Assembly (NCBI GenBank): GCA_900546455.1
Contig: URCS01000025.1
Location: 1 to 29,431, forward strand
Origin: an uncultured Collinsella sp.
Lineage (GTDB): Bacteria > Actinomycetota > Coriobacteriia > Coriobacteriales > Coriobacteriaceae
Direction: 5' to 3'
DNA: 29,431 nt
Shown: one piece after another, positions 24,498-29,431 of the stretch
How positions within the stretch are numbered: the stretch's first letter is position 1
How the letters are laid out: each line of letters begins with the position of its first letter
The notes under the pieces: model-generated
Told to the model about the DNA's origin: nothing
What the model saw: the letters and a program-made list of their open reading frames with translations, nothing else
Database searches by the model: none
Translations under genes and position numbers: made by a program

Positions 24498-25578
24498 CGA
24501 ATTCGCCGGCCTTATAGAGCTTTTCGAGGTTGTGCCCTTCCCTTAGTTCCCTATCTGTTGCATTGGCAGCGGAAATAATATTGTGATCCGAAAGAATGAA
24601 TAAGCAGTCTGGCCTAAGGATTTTATTGCTGAACAAATCTGTATTATGCGATGCGCAAAGCACCTGGCGTCCAGTCTGGGACTTAAAATAGTCAACGACC
24701 TTCTCGGCGAGATCGTGATGATAGAACGCATCGAACTCGTCGACAAAAAGCAAGGACGGCACACTTGTAGCATGAAAATAATTAAACAGTCGCAGCAGCG
24801 CAACAGTGCCGCTTGAACAGTTTTCTACAAACGGAATAAGTCGACTTTTTTCAAAGTACAAAGCGATATCACCCGATGGCGTTTCACGCGCAGTAAGGCG
24901 TTCTTGAATTCCAAAGTCATTCAAAAAAGCCTGAAGCTCAGAAACCAAGCCATTCGAAATAACGTTTTCGGCGATGGTAGAGACAAGGTTACGGTCGTTC
25001 ATATGTGCGTCGCCAATGGCATCCATTGACCGCGCAAACGTATAAAGCTTAAAAAGAGGCATTGCCCTCTCAAAAGGAATGTTATTGCACACATACGCCA
25101 AAACGGAAATGCCGGGAGATTTGAACTCCCAGTTCAATCGATCGGCACCAATAGAAGCCAAATCGCCATCGAGCACTTTACCTGCACGGTGGTCGTAATC
25201 AAATGCAATCTTGCCGTTAACAACCACTGTCTCACGAAGATAGTCTGTTATCCCAGTCTTTTCGTAACGATAAGCAACTTCGTCATTACCAAAGCGAAAC
25301 GTGTAGGCAAAACACGCCGACGTGACCCCATCAACTGCGCTGAGATAATTAGTTTTATTGGAATAGAAGGTCCGACGCCCCACATTTGCTGAAATATCGA
25401 GAAGAGCATTGGAGAAATTTGTTTTGCCGACAGCGTTTTTACCGTAGATAAGACCACAAGAAACGATGCCCTCATCGATGGCTGACGTATTGAATCTGTA
25501 GTCCCTGACATCGGTCAAATTGAAGGTAAATCTATGGGAGAAGTTTCGGAATCCCTCGACCTCAAAACGCGTTAGCAT
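24490..25578 (-). CDS. AAA/ABC-type ATPase of a two-gene defence-like system
   Basis: A 362-residue ATP-binding protein of the AAA_15/OLD-like SMC/ABC superfamily. It opens with LTRFEVEGFRNFSHRFTFNLTDV, typical of RecF/OLD-like ATPases. Walker A is GKNAVGKTNFSNAL, the signature-like region is ENCSSGTVALLRLF, Walker B is LLFVDEFDAFYHHDL and the H-loop is CASHNTDLF. The preferred start is ATG 25578 with GGAGGT five bases upstream. An in-frame ATG at 25590 lies inside the palindrome and lacks a ribosome-binding site. Transcription probably starts within the adjacent palindrome (TTGCCG-18-TATAAC), giving a very short leader. Operonic with the Toprim-like gene. Role in phage defence is inferred. 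Confidence 0.82.
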   Translation of the reverse strand: MLTRFEVEGFRNFSHRFTFNLTDVRDYRFNTSAIDEGIVSCGLIYGKNAVGKTNFSNALLDISANVGRRTFYSNKTNYLSAVDGVTSACFAYTFRFGNDEVAYRYEKTGITDYLRETVVVNGKIAFDYDHRAGKVLDGDLASIGADRLNWEFKSPGISVLAYVCNNIPFERAMPLFKLYTFARSMDAIGDAHMNDRNLVSTIAENVISNGLVSELQAFLNDFGIQERLTARETPSGDIALYFEKSRLIPFVENCSSGTVALLRLFNYFHATSVPSLLFVDEFDAFYHHDLAEKVVDYFKSQTGRQVLCASHNTDLFSNKILRPDCLFILSDHNIISAANATDRELREGHNLEKLYKAGEFDV

Positions 25579-25583
25579 CGAAA

Positions 25584-25634
25584 CCTCCATGTTATACTTG
25601 CCGTAAAGTTTTTACGGCAAGTATAACATGGAGG
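25584..25634. promoter_or_regulatory. 51-bp palindrome carrying mirror-image promoters
   Basis: Arms 25584-25607 and 25611-25634 are perfect 24-base inverted copies around a 3-base centre. Each strand reads TTGCCG, 18 bases, then TATAAC, a plausible promoter pair. Each also carries ATGGAGG just after the -10. The minus-strand copy would drive the ATPase/Toprim pair, the plus-strand copy the 25635-26113 region. It could also be a repressor site. Confidence 0.75.
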
Positions 25635-25691
25635 CGACCCAGAGGGGCGTCATAGTCAAAGTCAGGTTTTCCAGCGCGCAGCAGCAGGAAC

Positions 25692-25892
25692 GTGAACGAT
25701 GACGTCGTCAACCTACTACCCGTCGAGCAGGGCGATCCATTGGTAGCGTCTTTAGCGAACGGGGTGAGCATCTACGCCAACTGGCCCTTACCGACCTACT
25801 GCATGTTCACGGTACGAGAGAGCGATATCGTTGTCAGCATTGTCGTGATTACCGGGCGAATGATCGAAGAGTTCAGGTGCGCCGATGGCTGA
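25692..25892 (+). CDS. Possible small ORF of unknown function downstream of the palindrome
   Basis: A 66-codon frame starting with GTG and ending TGA, with plausible codon use (mostly C/G third positions). It overlaps a 24-codon frame that begins at the ATG inside the palindrome (25628) and ends within its first codons. I recognise no family. It lies in a 543-base stretch (25579-26122) between two defence-type genes that otherwise holds the palindrome, short broken frames and an AT-rich segment at 26075-26111 just before the next gene. It may be a remnant of a mobile element or an antitoxin-like leader; weak support. Confidence 0.25.
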   Translation: MNDDVVNLLPVEQGDPLVASLANGVSIYANWPLPTYCMFTVRESDIVVSIVVITGRMIEEFRCADG

Positions 25893-26122
25893 ATCGGCAT
25901 CGTGAGGTACATCCGCCTCGAGCGCCCACTAAATCGGAAGAGCACTTCTGGTAATAATATTTCTCTGCGAGGTTCCGTCTTCTATGGCGCCTTAAGCCTG
26001 ATGAGAACAACTGTGGCCGCAAAATCGAAGAGTATGGCAATGCAAAGCTGGAACCAAGCAGGTCACTGGGACTTATCAATACTATTATTAAAACAATAAT
26101 TGTTATTAGATAGGTGGGTCAA

Positions 26123-27709
26123 TTGTCAGAAGACGAATCAAAATATGAATACTGGCTACCCAATGCCAGCAACATAAAGATCTGTAAAGAAGCACAGGTC
26201 AACTCCGTCGTTATTATCGGACCAAATGGATCCGGTAAATCAAAGCTCGGTGCTTGGATAGAGCAACAAGATTTCGAAAAGGTCCATAGAATCTCAGCAC
26301 AGCGCGATATCAATTTTTCTGAGAGAGTCCCTTTAAAAAGCTTTGCAGAAGCAGAAGATAACGTTTTTTACGGCGGCTCCCAATATAAGGAGAAAAAACA
26401 AGTTCGATGGGGATGGGGTGGAAGCTATACGACAAAGCTCCTTGACGATTTTGACGATGTTTTAGCAGCCCTCATCGCACAAGTAAATCTTGAAAACCAG
26501 CGGTTTATTGATGAATGCAAACATGCGGAGTCTATTTCTGTAGAAAGGCCCCCTCTACCGAAAACAGCACTAGATAAGCTTAAAGTAATTTGGGATGAAG
26601 TCTTTCCTCAAAGAAAGATCGAGCAGGAAGACGCGGCCTTCTACGCGTACTCCAAAAGTAAAACGGATCGCTACAGCGCAACGCAAATGAGTGACGGCGA
26701 GCGTTCAGTGCTATATCTTGCCGCACAAGTTCTTTGTGTCCCAAACGACAAAATAATCATCATGGATGAGCCTGAAGTTCATTTACATCCATCGCTTATG
26801 GCGCGACTCTGGACTTCCCTAGAGCAGTCGCGCCCAGACTGCCTCTTTATCTACATAACCCACGATGTTAATTTCGCCTCAACACACCGAAGCTCGGATA
26901 TCATCTGGGTTAAGAATTTCGATGGCACCAAATGGGAATTAGAAATGCTTCCCGATAGCGACCTTCCAAAGGAGCTCTTAATAGAGCTCCTTGGCAACCG
27001 GAAAGAGGTCCTATTCGTTGAAGGAACCGAAGGAAGTTACGACAAGCGGATCTATTCCGCACTCTTTCCCGATTGTTATGTAGTCCCTTCCGGCGGATGC
27101 GAGCAGGTCATCAATAATGTGAAGGCATATAATCGTACCTCAAGCCTTCATGCCATAAAGGCCCAGGGCATCATAGACAGAGACTTTAAAACCGAGGAAC
27201 AGCTCAACGCACTTAAGGAAAAGGGGATCTTCCACCTCAAGGTCGCAGAAGTTGAAAATCTCTTTCTCACTAAAGAAGCGGTGCAGATTCTATCTCAGCG
27301 TTTCGGTGCTGATGCAGATAAGACCTTTTCCAGCATTAAGACATATGTAAGTGAAAGGTTCAGCAAACAAGCAAAGAAGCAGACATCGGAAGCGCTTGTA
27401 GCAGGCGTAAAGGAAGTGCTTTCCGGAATAACTATTTCGGATAATGAGCAGTTGACTGCCGATGGCATAGTATCCTTAATTAATATTGCGAGCATAGAAA
27501 AGAACGTTAACGACAGATATCAACAGGCCATTGAAGACCATGATTACAATGAGATTCTCGGGCTATTTAACGATAAGTCTCTTGCAACAAGAGTTGGGCA
27601 TTACTTCGGAATTGATAACAAAATCTATGTCGATCGTGCAATTTCCTTGTTGGAAGGCGACCTGAGAGACGAACTTTCCGAAGCCCTAAGGCACTATATT
27701 TCGCACTGA
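26123..27709 (+). CDS. Single-chain ABC ATPase-DUF4435 (Toprim) protein, PARIS-like
   Basis: A 528-residue fusion. The N-terminal ABC/AAA_15 ATPase has Walker A GPNGSGKS (residues 33-40), the signature MSDGERSVLYLA, Walker B KIIIMDEPEVHLHP and the H-loop ITHD. The C-terminal part from about residue 290 is a DUF4435 Toprim-like domain: LFVEGTEGSYDKRIYSALF (Glu300), VVPSGGCEQVINNV, IIDRDF (Asp352, Asp354) and VAEVENLFL. The combination equals AriA plus AriB of the PARIS anti-phage system, known in split and fused forms. TTG 26123 is preferred (AGGTGG five bases upstream); GTG 26114 is the alternative. AT-rich codon use indicates transfer. It is convergent with the helicase remnant. Activity is inferred, not shown. 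Confidence 0.82.
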   Translation: MSEDESKYEYWLPNASNIKICKEAQVNSVVIIGPNGSGKSKLGAWIEQQDFEKVHRISAQRDINFSERVPLKSFAEAEDNVFYGGSQYKEKKQVRWGWGGSYTTKLLDDFDDVLAALIAQVNLENQRFIDECKHAESISVERPPLPKTALDKLKVIWDEVFPQRKIEQEDAAFYAYSKSKTDRYSATQMSDGERSVLYLAAQVLCVPNDKIIIMDEPEVHLHPSLMARLWTSLEQSRPDCLFIYITHDVNFASTHRSSDIIWVKNFDGTKWELEMLPDSDLPKELLIELLGNRKEVLFVEGTEGSYDKRIYSALFPDCYVVPSGGCEQVINNVKAYNRTSSLHAIKAQGIIDRDFKTEEQLNALKEKGIFHLKVAEVENLFLTKEAVQILSQRFGADADKTFSSIKTYVSERFSKQAKKQTSEALVAGVKEVLSGITISDNEQLTADGIVSLINIASIEKNVNDRYQQAIEDHDYNEILGLFNDKSLATRVGHYFGIDNKIYVDRAISLLEGDLRDELSEALRHYISH

Positions 27710-27727
27710 ACGGCCTCTTCACACCCA

Positions 27728-27761
27728 GCGAGGTCCGGCCAGGCCACTGACCGGACCTCGC
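27728..27761. terminator. Hairpin between convergent genes
   Basis: An 11-bp perfect stem (GCGAGGTCCGG 27728-27738 with CCGGACCTCGC 27751-27761) and a 12-nt loop lie between the stop codons of the PARIS-like gene and the helicase remnant. No U-tract follows on either strand, so it may only stabilise 3' ends or assist termination. Confidence 0.45.
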
Positions 27762-27794
27762 GCCAACAGTAGGCACGCTCCGTACTGCCACAAA

Positions 27795-28940
27795 TCACCC
27801 CTCCCCGTCCATGACCGTCCAACTCACAGGCTCAATGCCCTGAAGAGACGTCAAGCAAGAGGGGCGGGCAACCTGATAGTTCCCGTAATTTGTCCTGCGC
27901 TGCATAGAAGCGGAGACATATACCGCTTTGCGGGCGCGAGTGACGCCGACGTACAGCAGGCCTATTTCCTCAATAAGCCCATCTGGCATTTTCTTCGCAT
28001 CAGCAATCTGGCAACCTCGCGCAGAACGTAAGCATATACCAGCATTTTCGCAACGAGAGCAAATCCCTCCAGGCCAATCGAAACGCGTAACGCCCGGAAT
28101 GAAAACAGTGTCCCACTCGAGCCCCTTAGCGGAGTGAATGGTCATGATCGAGATGTCTGCATCAAGGTAATCGGAGAAACGCCGCAGGGAGCCCTCGGAA
28201 AAGATGCTAACGATATAGTCGAAGCGCTCAGATGGATCCATCGCGACGCAGTCAGTTTTAAGGTGTTTCCGCAGCGCCCCAAGAAGCATGGCATAGGACC
28301 GCCCATACTCGAATCTCCTGGAGCCAGTCAGCAGTTCATTAGAGACGGAGTCAATTATTTTGTCCGCAGCAGACAGGCTGATGCCCTTTTCTCCAGACGC
28401 TGCATCGGTAATCCTGGATAAAGCAAACACATTGAATTCAATGAACTCTGGGGCTGTATCAGAGAAAAGCCCGTTGAAGTATGGCATCTCCTCCTTAACC
28501 AATTCGTTCATAATGAGATCGGCAAGGGCACCACGCTTACGAACAAGAATCGCGATCTTCCCGCCACCGACTTGGATGAGCGCCGTAACCTTGGAAACAA
28601 TGGCTGTCGCTTCGTCCTGCTGTGCAGCGCCAACAAATATGGGAAGTCGGGGCGTACCGCCGACAATGGCACCCTTCATGTGGGAGCGAATCGCAGCACC
28701 GAGCTCTCCAACGATAGATCCCCCAGAAAACCTATGATTATGTTCGAGCTCCAGCGGCGATAGACACAGGTCGGTAGTGGCCTTTGCCTTTAAGCCTTCC
28801 ATTGCGCCAATAAAACCATAGACACGCTGAATAGGGTCACCGAACATGCAGATTCCTGATTTATCAGAAACCAAGCCATTTAGAAAGATATAACACAACG
28901 CATTCGTGTCCTGCGCCTCGTCGATGTTAGCCGCTAATAG
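27795..28940 (-). pseudogene. UvrD/Rep-family helicase, 5' part removed by an IS21-like element
   Basis: The C-terminal ~380 codons of a superfamily 1A DNA helicase. Motifs in order: the Walker B DEAQD (at 28910-28930, right at the break), GDPIQRVYGF (motif III), LELEHNHRF (IV), MTIHSAKGLEWDTVFIPG (V) and LLYVGVTRARKAVYV (VI). Motifs Q, I and Ia are missing. The frame meets TGA at 28943-28941, where IS-end sequence begins. Between motifs V and VI there is a cysteine cluster (CSRCENAGICLRSARGC) that may bind zinc or an iron-sulfur centre. The first in-frame ATG is at 28898, but a product from there would lack ATP binding. The 5' half may survive beyond the element, outside the window. Confidence 0.82.
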
Positions 28941-29431
28941 TCAAACTATTTTGACCAATCCCGGTCACCGAATAATGGCCACCGTGCCTCCCCGCCGCCA
29001 CTACGCTGGTGGTGCCAACACGCCGGCGTTAGGAGGACCATTGAGGTGAACGAGAGACACGATGACCTACAGGAGATTATAGACGCGGCGCTCCGGGAGA
29101 TGGCCGCGGAGGAGGGCGACGGGTTCGACCCGCAGGCATGCAACCTCGCGGAGTTCTGCAGGAGGACGGGGCTCACCCGCTCCCGCGCGAGGACGGTCAG
29201 GGCACACGGGTTCAGGGCCCTGCCCCACGGGAACAGCGGGAGGAGGGCCGCGCCGGGCGTGCTCGCCGGCCACACCGGCCTGGTGGACGACCTCCTGCGG
29301 AAGGGCGTCACCAACTCGCAGGTGATATTCGAGCGGCTGCTCGGCCAGGGCTACGCCGGCGGCCTCACCACGGTGAAGACCTATATCGCCGCGCACCGGG
29401 ACCTCGTGCCCGCGAAGAGGCGGCAGGCGGC
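28940..29431 (+). mobile_element. IS21-like insertion sequence, left end and istA start (right end outside window)
   Basis: The element interrupts the helicase gene. The left boundary, placed near 28940, is approximate. The following 70 bases contain related short motifs (TTTTGACC, GGTCACCG, GGCCACCG) like the multiple transposase-binding repeats at IS21 ends. GC content rises sharply from here. The rest of the element continues past the window, so the target duplication cannot be seen. Confidence 0.65.
29046..29431 (+). CDS. istA: IS21-family transposase IstA (partial, N-terminus)
   Basis: 128 codons are visible, starting GTG 29046 with AGGAGG nine bases upstream and open to the window edge. 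The N-terminus has helix-turn-helix-like segments (DPQACNLAEFCRRTGLTRSRART; LVDDLLRKGVTNSQVIFERLL) followed by GLTTVKTYIAAHRDLVPAKR, the pattern of IS21-type IstA proteins, whose DDE domain would follow. Arg codons AGG/CGG dominate, unlike the surrounding genes. Assignment is by pattern and context; an integrase-like relative is possible. Confidence 0.75.
   Translation, partial: MNERHDDLQEIIDAALREMAAEEGDGFDPQACNLAEFCRRTGLTRSRARTVRAHGFRALPHGNSGRRAAPGVLAGHTGLVDDLLRKGVTNSQVIFERLLGQGYAGGLTTVKTYIAAHRDLVPAKRRQA

Noticed and set aside
26123..28940. Gabija system (GajA ATPase-Toprim plus GajB UvrD helicase)
   Set aside because: The two genes are convergent rather than an operon, the ATPase carries the DUF4435 pattern rather than the GajA Toprim, and the helicase is a truncated remnant.
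23445..28950. Recurring TAGTCAAA strings at about 23451, 25651 and 28938
   Set aside because: Several shared 11-12-mers are expected by chance in a window this long, and their surroundings do not align.
1..29431. CRISPR arrays, tRNA or rRNA genes
   Set aside because: No regularly spaced direct repeats and no tRNA T-loop/acceptor pattern or rRNA-like stretch were recognised on reading both strands.

Overview
The window looks like a chromosomal contig of a high-GC Gram-positive gut actinobacterium of the class Coriobacteriia. Collinsella is my best guess, from protein style, codon use (C/G third positions), the rimP-nusA pair, the Gram-positive type pel cluster and the dispersed intergenic palindromes. 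This is inference; no database was searched.

Region 1 (1-6640) is housekeeping: the 5' part of nusA and rimP (one minus-strand operon with an attenuator-like leader), leuS with an unusual 119-nt hairpin leader, guaB, and a divergent ModE-type winged-helix regulator. The first ~350-400 bases, the 3' half of the visible nusA, have codon use and protein sequence unlike the rest of the same gene, which suggests recombination or an assembly chimera.

Region 2 (6640-12110) is metabolism. It holds a degenerate cystathionine-synthase-fold protein whose PLP lysine appears replaced by arginine. Next comes a sucrose utilisation locus: scrA (PTS EIIBC), scrB (GH32) and a LacI-family repressor. Two identical operators precede scrA and a third precedes the repressor.

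Region 3 (12110-23417) is one ~11 kb minus-strand operon of eight tightly coupled genes: pelD, pelE, a PelA-type deacetylase, pelF and pelG, followed by CotH kinase, VTC polyphosphate-polymerase-like and DUF4956 membrane protein genes. The first five match the Gram-positive Pel exopolysaccharide gene order. PelD carries an extra degenerate SDR-like N-terminal domain and keeps the RxxD c-di-GMP motif in a dead GGDEF domain. The CotH-VTC-DUF4956 tail is the most interesting extension: it couples a protein kinase-like lipoprotein and a polyphosphate-type enzyme to Pel synthesis and export.

Region 4 (23418-29431) is AT-richer accessory DNA, a probable defence island. It has a two-gene ATPase plus Toprim-like pair (OLD/AbiL/PARIS-like), a 51-bp near-perfect palindrome with mirror-image promoters, a degenerate stretch, a single-chain ABC-ATPase-DUF4435 protein resembling fused PARIS (AriAB), and a UvrD-family helicase cut by an IS21-like element whose istA runs off the window. 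Related GCGGTGAAA-tipped palindromes occur at 6683-6755 and 23570-23683.
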